Shown one piece after another: positions 26,729 to 37,725 of a DNA stretch of 64,000 nt (position 1 is the first letter of the stretch; the number at the start of each line of letters is the position of its first letter). A program made the translations under genes and the position numbers. Below the pieces are notes generated by a model that was given only the letters and a program-made list of their open reading frames with translations, had not been told where the DNA came from and did not search any database. The stretch comes from Bradyrhizobium sp. 164 (lineage in GTDB: Bacteria; Pseudomonadota; Alphaproteobacteria; Rhizobiales; Xanthobacteraceae): positions 1 through 64,000 of the forward strand of contig NZ_JADPKA010000076.1 in the NCBI RefSeq assembly GCF_023073715.1, read 5' to 3'.

Positions 26729-27919
<1,191 letters not shown>

Positions 27920-27923
27920 ACAA

Positions 27924-27990
27924 GCGAATAGGGAATGGTGAGTGGCGAATAGGGAGTTCTATTTCGCTACTCGCTACTCGCCACTCTACT
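27924..27990. repeat. Heptamer-based hairpin between tuf and rpsJ
   Basis: The 87-bp spacer is nearly all made of degenerate GCGAGTA/GCGAATA units, first in one orientation and then in the other. Arms 27940-27956 and 27970-27986 pair over 17 positions with one mismatch and one G.T. No T-run follows, so full termination is unlikely; it may mark the str/S10 boundary as a processing or attenuation site. Confidence 0.65.
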
Positions 27991-28006
27991 CAAAGAAAGC
28001 ACGGCA

Positions 28007-28315
28007 ATGAACGGCCAAAACATTCGTATCCGTCTCAAGGCGTTCGACCATCGTATCCTCGATACGTCGACCCGTGAGATCGTGAACACGGCGAAGCGCA
28101 CCGGCGCGCAGGTCCGCGGACCCATTCCGCTGCCCACCCGCATCGAGAAGTTCACCGTCAACCGTTCGCCCCACGTCGACAAGAAGAGCCGCGAACAGTT
28201 CGAGATGCGCACTCACAAGCGCCTGCTCGACATCGTCGATCCGACCCCGCAGACCGTCGATGCTTTGATGAAGCTCGACCTTGCCGCCGGTGTCGACGTC
28301 GAGATCAAGCTCTAA
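28007..28315 (+). CDS. rpsJ: Small ribosomal subunit protein uS10
   Basis: A 102-residue S10 ([15 protein letters not shown] at the start, [14 protein letters not shown] at the end). It is part of the 30S head and the NusB partner in antitermination. It is the first gene of the S10 block, directly after the tuf-rpsJ hairpin. Confidence 0.98.
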
Positions 28316-28367
28316 GATTTTGGATCCCGTTCGCGTCAAGCGGACAGAAAGAACAGGAAGCAAGCCG

Positions 28368-29081
28368 ATGCGCTCCGGAGTGATCGCACAAAAGGTCGGG
28401 ATGACGCGGGTCTTCACGGAGGCCGGCGAACATATCCCCGTGACCGTGCTGAAGCTCGGCAATTGCCAGGTCGTAGGCCACCGCACCGAAGAGAAGAACG
28501 GTTACGTCGCGCTCCAGCTCGGTTCTGGCAGCCGCAAGACCGTTTACATGCCCAAGGCCGAGCGCGGTCAGTTCGCCGTCGCCAAGGTCGAGCCGAAGCG
28601 CCGGGTCGAGGAATTCCGCGTCACCGCGGATGCCATGATCCCGGTCGGCGCCGAGATCCAGGCCGATCACTTCGTCGTCGGCCAGTTCGTCGACGTGACC
28701 GGCACCTCCGTCGGTAAGGGTTTTGCCGGCGGTATGAAGCGCTGGAACTTCGGCGGTCTGCGCGCCACGCACGGTGTGTCGATCTCGCACCGCTCGATCG
28801 GTTCGACCGGTGGCCGTCAGGACCCCGGCAAGACCTGGAAGAACAAGAAGATGCCCGGCCACATGGGTGTCGATCGCATCACCACGCTCAATCTTCGTGT
28901 CGTCCAGACCGATGTCGAGCGCGGCCTGATCCTCGTCGAAGGCGCCGTTCCCGGCTCCAAGGGCGGCTGGATCCGCGTGCGCGACGCCGTCAAGAAGCCG
29001 CTGCCGAAGGAAGCTCCGAAGCCCGGCAAGTTCAAGGTTGCTGGCGAAGCGGAAGTCGCCCCGGCTGCGCAGGAGGCGTGA
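28368..29081 (+). CDS. rplC: Large ribosomal subunit protein uL3
   Basis: A 237-residue L3 starting MRSGVIAQKVGMTRVF. The conserved THGVSISHRSIGSTGGRQDP loop, which reaches the peptidyl-transferase centre, is present. The C-terminal tail of about 25 residues is Lys/Pro/Ala/Glu-rich. The ATG at 28368 is chosen over an upstream in-frame ATG that overlaps rpsJ. Confidence 0.98.
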   Translation: MRSGVIAQKVGMTRVFTEAGEHIPVTVLKLGNCQVVGHRTEEKNGYVALQLGSGSRKTVYMPKAERGQFAVAKVEPKRRVEEFRVTADAMIPVGAEIQADHFVVGQFVDVTGTSVGKGFAGGMKRWNFGGLRATHGVSISHRSIGSTGGRQDPGKTWKNKKMPGHMGVDRITTLNLRVVQTDVERGLILVEGAVPGSKGGWIRVRDAVKKPLPKEAPKPGKFKVAGEAEVAPAAQEA

Positions 29082-29082
29082 G

Positions 29083-29703
29083 ATGGAATTGAAGGTCACG
29101 ACCCTCGAAGGTAAGGAAGCCGGCTCGGTCCAGCTTTCCGACGCCATTTTCGGCCTCGAGCCGCGCGAGGACATCATCGCGCGCTGCGTGCAGTGGCAGC
29201 TCAACAAGCGCCAGGCCGGCACGCACAAGGCCAAGGGCCGCGCCGAGATCTGGCGCACCGGCAAGAAGATGTACAAGCAGAAGGGCACCGGCGGTGCTCG
29301 TCACGGCTCGGCCCGCGTGCCGCAGTTCCGTGGCGGCGGCCGTGCCTTCGGCCCGGTGGTGCGCTCGCACGCCACCGACCTGCCGAAGAAGGTCCGCGCG
29401 CTCGCGTTGAAGCATGCGCTCTCGGCCAAGGCCAAGGACGGCGATCTCGTCGTGATCGAGAAGGCCGCGCTGGAAGCCGCCAAGACCAAGGCGCTGCTCG
29501 GTCACTTCTCGGGCCTGGGACTCACCAACGCGCTGATCATCGATGGTGCCGAGCTCAACAACGGATTTGCCGCGGCCGCGCGTAACATCCCGAACATGGA
29601 CGTGCTGCCGATCCAGGGCATCAACGTCTATGACATCCTGCGCCGTCAGAAGCTCGTTCTGACCAAGGCCGCCATCGATGCGCTGGAGGCGCGCTTCAAA
29701 TGA
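29083..29703 (+). CDS. rplD: Large ribosomal subunit protein uL4
   Basis: A 206-residue L4 with the exit-tunnel loop KQKGTGGARHGSARVPQFRG. In E. coli L4 represses the S10 operon. It begins one base after the rplC stop, and its own stop overlaps the rplW start by four bases, so translation is coupled. Confidence 0.98.
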   Translation: MELKVTTLEGKEAGSVQLSDAIFGLEPREDIIARCVQWQLNKRQAGTHKAKGRAEIWRTGKKMYKQKGTGGARHGSARVPQFRGGGRAFGPVVRSHATDLPKKVRALALKHALSAKAKDGDLVVIEKAALEAAKTKALLGHFSGLGLTNALIIDGAELNNGFAAAARNIPNMDVLPIQGINVYDILRRQKLVLTKAAIDALEARFK

Positions 29704-30002
29704 CGAAGAACATTGAGCCTCGCCACTACGACGTGATCCTGTCGCCGGTCGTGACCGAAAAGGCGACGATCGCCTCGGAGCACAACAAGGTGCTGTTCAA
29801 GGTGGCCGCGAAGGCGACCAAGCCGCAGATCAAGGAAGCGATCGAGAAGCTGTTCGACGTCAAGGTCAAGAGCGTCAACACGCTGGTCCGCAAGGGCAAG
29901 ACCAAGGTCTTCCGCGGCAATCTCGGCTCGCAGTCGAACACCAAGCGCGCGATCGTGACCCTCGAAGAGGGTCACCGGATCGACGTCACCACCGGTCTGT
30001 AA
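29700..30002 (+). CDS. rplW: Large ribosomal subunit protein uL23
   Basis: A 100-residue L23 with SPVVTEKATIASEHNKVLF and the loop KTKVFRGNLGSQSNTKRA. It surrounds the tunnel exit and docks trigger factor and SRP. The start overlaps rplD (ATGA). Confidence 0.98.
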   Translation: MTKNIEPRHYDVILSPVVTEKATIASEHNKVLFKVAAKATKPQIKEAIEKLFDVKVKSVNTLVRKGKTKVFRGNLGSQSNTKRAIVTLEEGHRIDVTTGL

Positions 30003-30014
30003 GGTCGTACGACG

Positions 30015-30848
30015 ATGGCACTGAAGACATTCAATCCCACGACGCCGGGCCAGCGCCAGCTGGTCATGGTCGATCGTTCGGCCCTTTACAAGGGCAAGCC
30101 GCTGAAGGCGCTGACCGAGGGCAAGAAGTCCTCGGGCGGTCGCAACAACACCGGCCGCATCACCGTGCGCTTCCGCGGCGGCGGTCACAAGCAGACGCTG
30201 CGCACCGTCGACTTCAAGCGCGAGAAGATCGACGTGCCCGCGACGGTCGAGCGGCTCGAATACGATCCGAACCGCACCGGATTCATCGCCCTGATCAAGT
30301 ATCAGGACGGCGAGCAGGCCTACATCCTGGCGCCGCAACGCCTGGCCGTTGGCGACACCATCGTCGCCGGCAACTATGTCGACGTGAAGCCGGGCAATGT
30401 CATGCCTCTCGGCAACATGCCGGTCGGCACGATCATCCACAACATCGAGGTCAAGATCGGCAAGGGCGGCCAGCTCGCCCGTTCCGCGGGCACCTACGCC
30501 CAGCTCGTCGGTCGCGACCAAGACTACGTCATCATCCGCCTGAACTCGGGCGAGCAGCGCCTCGTGCACGGCCGTTGCCGCGGCACGATCGGCGCCGTGT
30601 CGAACCCGGATCACATGAACACCTCGATCGGCAAGGCCGGCCGCAAGCGTTGGATGGGCCGTCGGCCGCACAACCGCGGTGTCGCGATGAACCCGATCGA
30701 CCATCCGCACGGCGGTGGTGAAGGTCGTACCTCGGGCGGTCGCCACCCGGTCACTCCGTGGGGCAAGCCGACCAAGGGCAAGAAGACCCGCACCAACAAG
30801 TCGACCAACAAATTCATCCTCCTAAGCCGCCACAAGCGGAAGAAGTAA
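30015..30848 (+). CDS. rplB: Large ribosomal subunit protein uL2
   Basis: A 277-residue L2. The segment NPIDHPHGGGEGR carries the conserved histidine near the peptidyl-transferase centre, and the C-terminus is very basic (KKTRTNKSTNKF). It lies 12 nt from both rplW and rpsS. Confidence 0.98.
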   Translation: MALKTFNPTTPGQRQLVMVDRSALYKGKPLKALTEGKKSSGGRNNTGRITVRFRGGGHKQTLRTVDFKREKIDVPATVERLEYDPNRTGFIALIKYQDGEQAYILAPQRLAVGDTIVAGNYVDVKPGNVMPLGNMPVGTIIHNIEVKIGKGGQLARSAGTYAQLVGRDQDYVIIRLNSGEQRLVHGRCRGTIGAVSNPDHMNTSIGKAGRKRWMGRRPHNRGVAMNPIDHPHGGGEGRTSGGRHPVTPWGKPTKGKKTRTNKSTNKFILLSRHKRKK

Positions 30849-30860
30849 GGAACGCCGGAC

Positions 30861-31139
30861 ATGGTTCGTTCAGTCTGGAAAGGCCCGTTCGTCGAGGGTT
30901 CTCTGCTCAAGAAGGCAGATGCCGCGCGCGCGTCCGGCCGTCACGACGTCATCAAGATCTGGAGCCGTCGCTCGACGATCCTGCCGCAGTTCGTCGGCCT
31001 GACCTTCGGCGTCTACAACGGTCAGAAGCACGTGCCGGTGGCCGTCAACGAGGAAATGGTCGGTCACAAGTTCGGCGAGTTCTCGCCGACCCGGACCTTC
31101 CATGGCCACTCCGGCGACAAGAAAGCCAAGAAGGCTTGA
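30861..31139 (+). CDS. rpsS: Small ribosomal subunit protein uS19
   Basis: A 92-residue S19 (MVRSVWKGPFVEGSLLKKAD, then GHKFGEFSPTRTFHGHSGD). It pairs with S13 in the 30S head near the A-site tRNA. It has normal length and spacing within the S10 cluster. Confidence 0.98.
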   Translation: MVRSVWKGPFVEGSLLKKADAARASGRHDVIKIWSRRSTILPQFVGLTFGVYNGQKHVPVAVNEEMVGHKFGEFSPTRTFHGHSGDKKAKKA

Positions 31140-31149
31140 GGATTAAACG

Positions 31150-31539
31150 ATGAGCAAACCTAAGCGCGAACGGAGCCTCGCCGACAACGAGGCCAAGGCG
31201 GTCGCCCGGATGCTGCGGGTAAGCCCGCAGAAGCTCAACCTGGTCGCCCAGCTCATTCGCGGCCGGAAGGCGTCTGCCGCGCTCGCTGACCTGCAGTTTT
31301 CGCGCAAGCGGATCGCGGTCGATGTGAAGAAGTGCCTGGAATCGGCTATCGCCAATGCCGAGAACAATCACGACCTCGACGTCGATGATCTCGTCGTGGC
31401 GCAGGCTTTCGTCGGCAATGGCCTCGTGATGAAGCGCTTCGCCGCCCGCGGCCGTGGCCGCTCGGGCCGTGTCTACAAACCATTTTCGCAACTGACGATC
31501 ATCGTTCGTCAGGTCGAAGCCGAAGCAGCAGCCGCTTAA
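31150..31539 (+). CDS. rplV: Large ribosomal subunit protein uL22
   Basis: A 129-residue L22 with VARMLRVSPQKLNLVAQLIR and the tunnel-lining hairpin ending in AARGRGRSGRV. It contributes to the macrolide-sensitive constriction of the exit tunnel. It starts 10 nt after rpsS. Confidence 0.97.
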   Translation: MSKPKRERSLADNEAKAVARMLRVSPQKLNLVAQLIRGRKASAALADLQFSRKRIAVDVKKCLESAIANAENNHDLDVDDLVVAQAFVGNGLVMKRFAARGRGRSGRVYKPFSQLTIIVRQVEAEAAAA

Positions 31540-31556
31540 AGGCGCAGGAGAACACG

Positions 31557-32282
<726 letters not shown>

Positions 32283-32312
32283 GCCAGCACAGGAATTTGA
32301 GGGCTTAAAGCC

Positions 32313-32726
32313 ATGATGCAACCTAAGAAAACGAAGTTCCGGAAGGCGCATAAGGGCCGCATCCACGGCGTTGCGTCTTCGGGCGCGACGTTGGCCTTCG
32401 GCCAGTACGGCTTGAAGGCGACCGAGCCTGAGCGCGTCACCGCGCGGCAGATCGAAGCCGCCCGCCGCGCGCTGACCCGCCACATGAAGCGCGCCGGCCG
32501 CGTCTGGATCCGCGTGTTCCCCGACGTTCCGGTGTCGAAGAAGCCGGCCGAAGTCCGCATGGGCTCCGGCAAGGGTTCGCCGGAACTGTGGGTCGCGCGC
32601 GTCAAGCCGGGCCGGGTGCTGTTCGAGATCGACGGCGTCAACACCCAGACCGCGCGCGAGGCGCTGACCCTGGCGGCCGCCAAGCTGCCGATCAAGACGC
32701 GCTTCGTCGAGCGCATTGCGGAGTAA
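32313..32726 (+). CDS. rplP: Large ribosomal subunit protein uL16
   Basis: A 137-residue L16 (MQPKKTKFRKAHKGRIHG, later GSGKGSPELWVARVKPG). It positions A-site tRNA on the 50S. A second methionine immediately follows the first, giving two equally possible starts one codon apart. Its TAA overlaps an ATG that could begin rpmC. Confidence 0.98.
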   Translation: MMQPKKTKFRKAHKGRIHGVASSGATLAFGQYGLKATEPERVTARQIEAARRALTRHMKRAGRVWIRVFPDVPVSKKPAEVRMGSGKGSPELWVARVKPGRVLFEIDGVNTQTAREALTLAAAKLPIKTRFVERIAE

Positions 32727-32731
32727 TGCCC

Positions 32732-32938
32732 ATGGCCCAGATGAAGATCGAAGACATCCGCGCGATGAGCCCCGACCAGCAGGATGATGCCATCCTGAAC
32801 CTGAAGAAGGAGCGCTTTAACCTGCGCTTCCAGCGCGCCACTGGGCAGCTCGAGAACACCTCGCGCCTGCGCGAGGCTAGGCGCGACATCGCCCGGATCA
32901 AGACCGTCGCCGCGCAGACGCGCGCGAAGAAGAAGTAA
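32732..32938 (+). CDS. rpmC: Large ribosomal subunit protein uL29
   Basis: A 68-residue L29 (IEDIRAMSPDQQDDAILNLK, then RFQRATGQLENTSRLREARR), a helical hairpin near the tunnel exit. The start at 32732 gives MAQMKIED. An alternative ATG at 32726 would overlap the rplP stop (TAATG) and add two residues. Confidence 0.96.
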   Translation: MAQMKIEDIRAMSPDQQDDAILNLKKERFNLRFQRATGQLENTSRLREARRDIARIKTVAAQTRAKKK

Positions 32939-32951
32939 GAGGCTTACGAAG

Positions 32952-33200
32952 ATGCCGAAACGTACTCTGCAGGGCGTGGTCGTCAGCGACAAGCAAGCCA
33001 AGACCATCGTGGTGCGCGTCGACCGCCGCTTCACGCACCCGATCTACAAGAAGACGATCCGCCGTTCGAAGAACTATCACGCGCACGACGAGAGCAACCA
33101 GTTCAAGCCGGGCGACGTGGTGTGGATCGAGGAATCGAAGCCGATTTCGAAGTTGAAGCGCTGGGTCGTGATCCGGGGCGAGCACAAGAAAAGCGCCTGA
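32952..33200 (+). CDS. rpsQ: Small ribosomal subunit protein uS17
   Basis: An 82-residue S17 (MPKRTLQGVVVSDKQAKTIV, HPIYKKTIRRSKNYHAHDE). It is an OB-fold protein binding the 5' domain of 16S rRNA. It is the last gene of the S10 set; rplN begins after an 83-nt gap. Confidence 0.98.
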   Translation: MPKRTLQGVVVSDKQAKTIVVRVDRRFTHPIYKKTIRRSKNYHAHDESNQFKPGDVVWIEESKPISKLKRWVVIRGEHKKSA

Positions 33201-33283
33201 TCTGTTGGCTTTAGCCGACCGACTTCAGGGAAATGTTGAGCGCCGGCTGGGCTGGCGCAAAGAGAAGAGGACGAGGTGCATCA

Positions 33284-33652
33284 ATGATTCAGATGCAGAC
33301 CAACCTCGACGTGGCCGACAATTCTGGCGCACGCCGTGTCATGTGTATCAAGGTGCTCGGAGGCTCCAAGCGCCGCTACGCCACGATCGGCGACATCATC
33401 GTCGTCTCGATCAAGGAAGCCATTCCGCGTGGCAAGGTGAAGAAGGGCGACGTGATGAAGGCCGTCGTGGTGCGCGTCCGCAAGGACATCCGCCGCGCCG
33501 ACGGTTCGGTGATCCGCTTCGACCGCAACGCGGCCGTCCTGATCAACAACCAGGCCGAGCCGGTCGGGACCCGCATCTTCGGGCCCGTGCCGCGCGAGCT
33601 GCGCGCCAAGAACCACATGAAGATCATTTCGCTCGCGCCGGAGGTGCTGTGA
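33284..33652 (+). CDS. rplN: Large ribosomal subunit protein uL14
   Basis: A 122-residue L14 of standard length (MIQMQTNLDVADNSGARRVM, GDVMKAVVVRVRKDIRR). It lies at the 30S/50S interface. It is the first gene of the spc set after an 83-nt gap. The stop overlaps the rplX start by one base. Confidence 0.98.
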   Translation: MIQMQTNLDVADNSGARRVMCIKVLGGSKRRYATIGDIIVVSIKEAIPRGKVKKGDVMKAVVVRVRKDIRRADGSVIRFDRNAAVLINNQAEPVGTRIFGPVPRELRAKNHMKIISLAPEVL

Positions 33653-33958
33653 TGGCTGCGAAGATCCGCAAGGGCGACAAGGTCGTCGTGCTGACCGGTC
33701 GCGACAAGGGCCGGACCGGCGAGGTGTTCGAGGTGCGCCCCGACGCCGGGACCGCGCTCGTGCGCGGCATCAACATGGTCAAGCGTCACCAGAAGCAGAC
33801 GCAGGCCCAGGAGGGCGGCATCATCTCGAAAGAGGCGCCGATCCAACTGTCCAACATCGCGTATGTCGGCAAGGACGGAAAGCCGACCCGCGTCGGATTC
33901 AAGATTCTGGCGGACGGCAAGAAGGTCCGCATCGCCAAGAGCTCGGGAGCTGAGATCG

Positions 33959-33966
<8 letters not shown>
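33652..33966 (+). CDS. rplX: Large ribosomal subunit protein uL24
   Basis: A 104-residue L24 with an N-terminal KOW motif (IRKGDKVVVLTGRDKGRTG) and NMVKRHQKQTQAQEGGIISK. It is an assembly initiator of the 50S. The ATG at 33652 overlaps the rplN TGA. The same frame is open far upstream, but that part is antisense-like artefact. Confidence 0.98.
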
Positions 33967-34516
<550 letters not shown>

Positions 34517-34562
34517 GACGCTGAGCTAAAGCCTCTCAAACGCGGATACCCAGGAGCCAAGC

Positions 34563-34868
34563 ATGGCAAAGAAGAGTTCAGTCGAGAAGAACAACCGGCG
34601 CAAGCGGATGGTGAAGAACGCCGCCGCCAAGCGCGAGCGGTTGAAGGCGATCATCGCCGACAAGAAGCTACCGATGGAAGAGCGCTTCGCTGCGACGTTG
34701 AAGCTGGCGGAAATGCCGCGCAACTCGTCGGCGACCCGCATCCGTCTGCGTTGCGAGCTGTCGGGCCGTCCCCGCTCGAACTACCGCAAGAACAAGCTGT
34801 CCCGTATCGCGCTGCGCGACCTTGGCTCCAAGGGCATGGTCCCGGGCCTCGTCAAGTCGAGCTGGTAA
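34563..34868 (+). CDS. rpsN: Small ribosomal subunit protein uS14 (zinc-free form)
   Basis: A 101-residue S14 of the long, zinc-independent type: only one cysteine (in RLRCELSGRPRSNYRK) and no CxxC pairs. It sits in the 30S head. An AGGAGCCAAGC ribosome site precedes the ATG. Confidence 0.97.
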   Translation: MAKKSSVEKNNRRKRMVKNAAAKRERLKAIIADKKLPMEERFAATLKLAEMPRNSSATRIRLRCELSGRPRSNYRKNKLSRIALRDLGSKGMVPGLVKSSW

Positions 34869-34882
34869 GGAGGGTCGTTTAG

Positions 34883-35281
34883 ATGTCTACGCACGATCCA
34901 ATCAGCGATCTGATCACCCGCATCCGCAACGCGCAGATGCGCTCCAAGACCAAGGTCTCCACGCCTGGCTCGAAGATGCGCGAGAACGTGCTCGAGGTGC
35001 TGAAGTCCGAGGGCTACATCCGCGGTTACGCCACGCTTGAGCATCCCTCGGGCCGCAGCGAGATCGAGATCGAGCTGAAGTATTTCGACGGCGAGCCCGT
35101 CATCCGCGAGATCGAACGGGTCTCCAAGCCGGGGCGTCGTGTCTACGCCTCGGTGAAGGCTCTGCCGCGGGTCAACAACGGACTCGGCATTTCGGTGTTG
35201 TCGACGCCGAAGGGGATTATGGCCGACCACAGCGCGCGCGACGCGAATGTGGGCGGCGAAGTCCTCTTCACGGTGTTCTGA
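34883..35281 (+). CDS. rpsH: Small ribosomal subunit protein uS8
   Basis: A 132-residue S8 (DPISDLITRIRNAQMRSKTK at the start, GGEVLFTVF at the end). It binds helix 21 of 16S rRNA and in E. coli is the spc-operon repressor. It lies 14 nt after rpsN. Confidence 0.98.
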   Translation: MSTHDPISDLITRIRNAQMRSKTKVSTPGSKMRENVLEVLKSEGYIRGYATLEHPSGRSEIEIELKYFDGEPVIREIERVSKPGRRVYASVKALPRVNNGLGISVLSTPKGIMADHSARDANVGGEVLFTVF

Positions 35282-35297
35282 GAAGGATTTTTGATCC

Positions 35298-35831
35298 ATG
35301 TCACGTGTTGGCAAAAGGCCTGTAGCGGTTCCGTCGGGCGTTACCGCGACCGTTGATGGGCAGACCGTCAAGATGAAGGGGCCGAAGGGCCAGCTTCAGT
35401 TCGTCGTCCATGACGACGTCGAGGTGAAGCTCGAGAGCGGCGAGATCAAGGTCAAGCCGCGGTTCGAGACCAATCGCGCGCGGGCGCTGTACGGCACCGC
35501 TCGCGCTCAGGTCGCGAACCTCGTCGAGGGCGTCACCAAGGGCTTCGAGAAGAAGCTCGAGATCACCGGCGTCGGCTACCGCGCCGCGATGCAGGGCAAG
35601 AACCTGCAGCTTGCGCTCGGTTACAGCCACGACGTGATCTATCCGATCCCGGAAGGGATCACGATCACCGTGCCGAAGCCGACCGAGATCACGGTGACCG
35701 GCAGCGACGTCCAGCGCGTTGGCCAGGTCGCAGCCGAGATCCGCGGCTATCGCCCGCCGGAGCCCTATAAGGGCAAAGGCGTGAAGTATGTTGGCGAATT
35801 CATCTTCCGCAAGGAAGGCAAGAAGAAGTAA
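35298..35831 (+). CDS. rplF: Large ribosomal subunit protein uL6
   Basis: A 177-residue L6 (MSRVGKRPVAVPSGVTATVD; C-terminal RPPEPYKGKGVKYVGEFI). Two related alpha/beta domains bind near the sarcin-ricin loop. rplR starts 10 nt downstream. Confidence 0.98.
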   Translation: MSRVGKRPVAVPSGVTATVDGQTVKMKGPKGQLQFVVHDDVEVKLESGEIKVKPRFETNRARALYGTARAQVANLVEGVTKGFEKKLEITGVGYRAAMQGKNLQLALGYSHDVIYPIPEGITITVPKPTEITVTGSDVQRVGQVAAEIRGYRPPEPYKGKGVKYVGEFIFRKEGKKK

Positions 35832-35841
35832 CGGAGCCGTC

Positions 35842-36204
35842 ATGTCGAAAGCCAAGGTTACGAATGCCCGGCGCAAGCGGAGTGTGCGGCTGAAGCTGCG
35901 CCGCTCCGGTGGTGGCCGTCCGCGCCTGTCGGTGTTCCGCTCGTCCAAGCACATCTACGCCCAGGTCATCGACGACCTGAAGGGCGAGACGCTGGCCTCT
36001 GCCTCTTCGCTCGAGAAGTCGATGCGGGACGGCGGCAAGACCGGCGCCGACATCGATGCGGCGAAGGCGGTCGGCAAGCTGCTGGCGGAGCGCGCTGCCG
36101 AGAAGGGCGTCAAGGAAGTCGTGTTCGATCGCGGCAGCTATCTCTATCACGGGCGCGTCAAGGCTCTTGCCGACGCCGCGCGTGAGAGTGGGCTGAGCTT
36201 CTAA
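35842..36204 (+). CDS. rplR: Large ribosomal subunit protein uL18
   Basis: A 120-residue L18 (RRKRSVRLKLRRSGGGRPRL, VFDRGSYLYHGRVKALADAA). It binds 5S rRNA together with L5. The ATG at 35842 starts family similarity; the frame upstream overlaps rplF and is not coding. Confidence 0.98.
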   Translation: MSKAKVTNARRKRSVRLKLRRSGGGRPRLSVFRSSKHIYAQVIDDLKGETLASASSLEKSMRDGGKTGADIDAAKAVGKLLAERAAEKGVKEVVFDRGSYLYHGRVKALADAARESGLSF

Positions 36205-36251
36205 CAGAATTTGAGGATTGAGGCGCAAGCCTCTGAAGGATTGGAAAAACC

Positions 36252-36848
36252 ATGGCAGCTGAACGCGAACAACGTGGTGGACGCGATCAACGCGGCGGCG
36301 GACGTGAACGCAGGGAGCGCGAGGAGCGCGACAGCGAGTTCGTCGACAAGCTCGTCCACATCAACCGCGTGGCCAAGGTCGTCAAGGGCGGCAAGCGCTT
36401 CGGTTTCGCAGCGCTGGTCGTGATCGGCGATCAGAAGGGCCGCGCCGGCTTCGGTCACGGCAAGGCGCGCGAAGTGCCTGAGGCGATCCGCAAGGCGACC
36501 GAATCCGCCAAGCGCAACCTGACTCGCGTGTCGCTGCGCGAGGGCCGCACGCTCCATCACGACATCGCCGGCCGTCATGGCGCGGGCCGTGTCTACCTGC
36601 GTGCCGCCCCGGCCGGCACCGGCATCATCGCCGGTGGCCCGATGCGCGCCGTGTTCGAGACGCTCGGCGTCCAGGACGTGGTGGCGAAGTCGATCGGCTC
36701 GTCGAACCCGTACAACATGGTTCGCGCCACCTTCGACGCGCTGAAGCATCAGGATTCGCCGCGCTCGGTTGCTGCCCGCCGCAACATCAAGGTGTCCACC
36801 CTCCAGTCCCGTCGTATCGGCGGTGACGCCGAGGCGACTGCCGACTAA
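36252..36848 (+). CDS. rpsE: Small ribosomal subunit protein uS5
   Basis: A 198-residue S5. An Arg/Glu/Gly-rich low-complexity N-terminal segment (about residues 4-28) precedes the double-stranded RNA-binding-like domain (RVAKVVKGGKRFGFAALVVI) and the C-terminal domain (AAPAGTGIIAGGPMRAVFE). It lines the mRNA channel and affects decoding accuracy. Confidence 0.98.
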   Translation: MAAEREQRGGRDQRGGGRERREREERDSEFVDKLVHINRVAKVVKGGKRFGFAALVVIGDQKGRAGFGHGKAREVPEAIRKATESAKRNLTRVSLREGRTLHHDIAGRHGAGRVYLRAAPAGTGIIAGGPMRAVFETLGVQDVVAKSIGSSNPYNMVRATFDALKHQDSPRSVAARRNIKVSTLQSRRIGGDAEATAD

Positions 36849-36873
36849 CGGAAGCTTTTCGGAGTAGACTCCC

Positions 36874-37068
36874 ATGGCCAAGGCCGCAAAGACGATCAAG
36901 CTCGAGCAGACCGGCAGCGCGATCCGCCGCCATCACTCGCAGCGCTCGACGCTGATCGGGCTCAAGCTCAACAAGATCGGGCGCACCAGCGAACTGCCGG
37001 ATACCCCGGCCGTTCGCGGCATGATCGAGAAGGTTCACCATCTCGTCCGCATCGTCGACGAGAAGTAA
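36874..37068 (+). CDS. rpmD: Large ribosomal subunit protein uL30
   Basis: A 64-residue L30 (IKLEQTGSAIRRHHSQRSTL, GLKLNKIGRTSELPDTPAV). It is a small 50S protein. Unlike its neighbours, it is followed by a 76-nt gap that contains a repeat-like palindrome. Confidence 0.97.
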   Translation: MAKAAKTIKLEQTGSAIRRHHSQRSTLIGLKLNKIGRTSELPDTPAVRGMIEKVHHLVRIVDEK

Positions 37069-37080
37069 GAAGCGGCGCAG

Positions 37081-37126
37081 GATCCCGAAAAGCGGGCACC
37101 CGGTTTTCGGTGAAGATCGTGCGCAA
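37081..37126. repeat. Palindromic element between rpmD and rplO
   Basis: CCGAAAA (37085-37091) pairs with TTTTCGG (37104-37110), followed by GAAGATCGTGC. The pattern GATCCCGAAAAG...CGGTTTTC...GAAGATC resembles the elements at 37728 and 55063. It fills most of the rpmD-rplO spacer and ends just before the rplO ribosome site. Confidence 0.55.
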
Positions 37127-37144
37127 GACACAAGGAGAAGGGCG

Positions 37145-37630
37145 ATGAAGCTCAGCGATATCGCCGACAACGCCGGCTCGCGCAAGAAGCGTATGCGCGT
37201 CGGCCGCGGCATCGGTTCGGGCAAGGGCAAGCAGTCGGGCCGCGGCGGCAAGGGCCAGACCGCGCGTTCGGGCGTGCGCATCAAGGGTTTCGAAGGCGGC
37301 CAGATGCCCATGCATCGCCGTCTGCCCAAGCGCGGCTTCAACAACATCTTCCGCGTCGAGTTCGCCGAGATCAATCTCGACCGGCTCCAGGAGGCAGTCG
37401 ATGCCAAGAAGATCGACGCCGGCAGCGTCGTGAACGTCGAGGCGCTGGTGAAGGGCGGCGTGCTGCGCCGCGCCAAGGGCGGTCTGCGGCTGCTCGGCCG
37501 CGGCGAGCTCAAGTCCAAGCTCAACATCGAAGCGCATGGCGCCTCCAAGACCGCGATCGCGGCGGTCGAGAAGGCCGGCGGTTCGGTGAAGATCCTCGCC
37601 CCTGCCAAGGAAGAAGGCGAGGCGGCGTAA
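37145..37630 (+). CDS. rplO: Large ribosomal subunit protein uL15
   Basis: A 161-residue L15. The Gly/Arg/Lys-rich extended N-terminal part contains RVGRGIGSGKGKQSGRGGKG and PMHRRLPKRGFNN; a globular C-terminal part follows. It is a late-assembling 50S protein. AGGAGAAGGGCG precedes the ATG. secY follows only after 272 nt. Confidence 0.98.
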   Translation: MKLSDIADNAGSRKKRMRVGRGIGSGKGKQSGRGGKGQTARSGVRIKGFEGGQMPMHRRLPKRGFNNIFRVEFAEINLDRLQEAVDAKKIDAGSVVNVEALVKGGVLRRAKGGLRLLGRGELKSKLNIEAHGASKTAIAAVEKAGGSVKILAPAKEEGEAA

Positions 37631-37725
37631 CAACTGCGTCATTGGCCCGCGCCTCGCGGGCCTTTACGCATGCGGGACGATGGACTTATCGGAGCCGAGC
37701 CCCAGATAATGTCCGGCGTCCGCTA

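Noticed and set aside
32726..32731. Alternative rpmC start overlapping rplP stop
   Set aside because: Adds only two residues; kept as an alternative, since MAQMKIED is the more family-like N-terminus.
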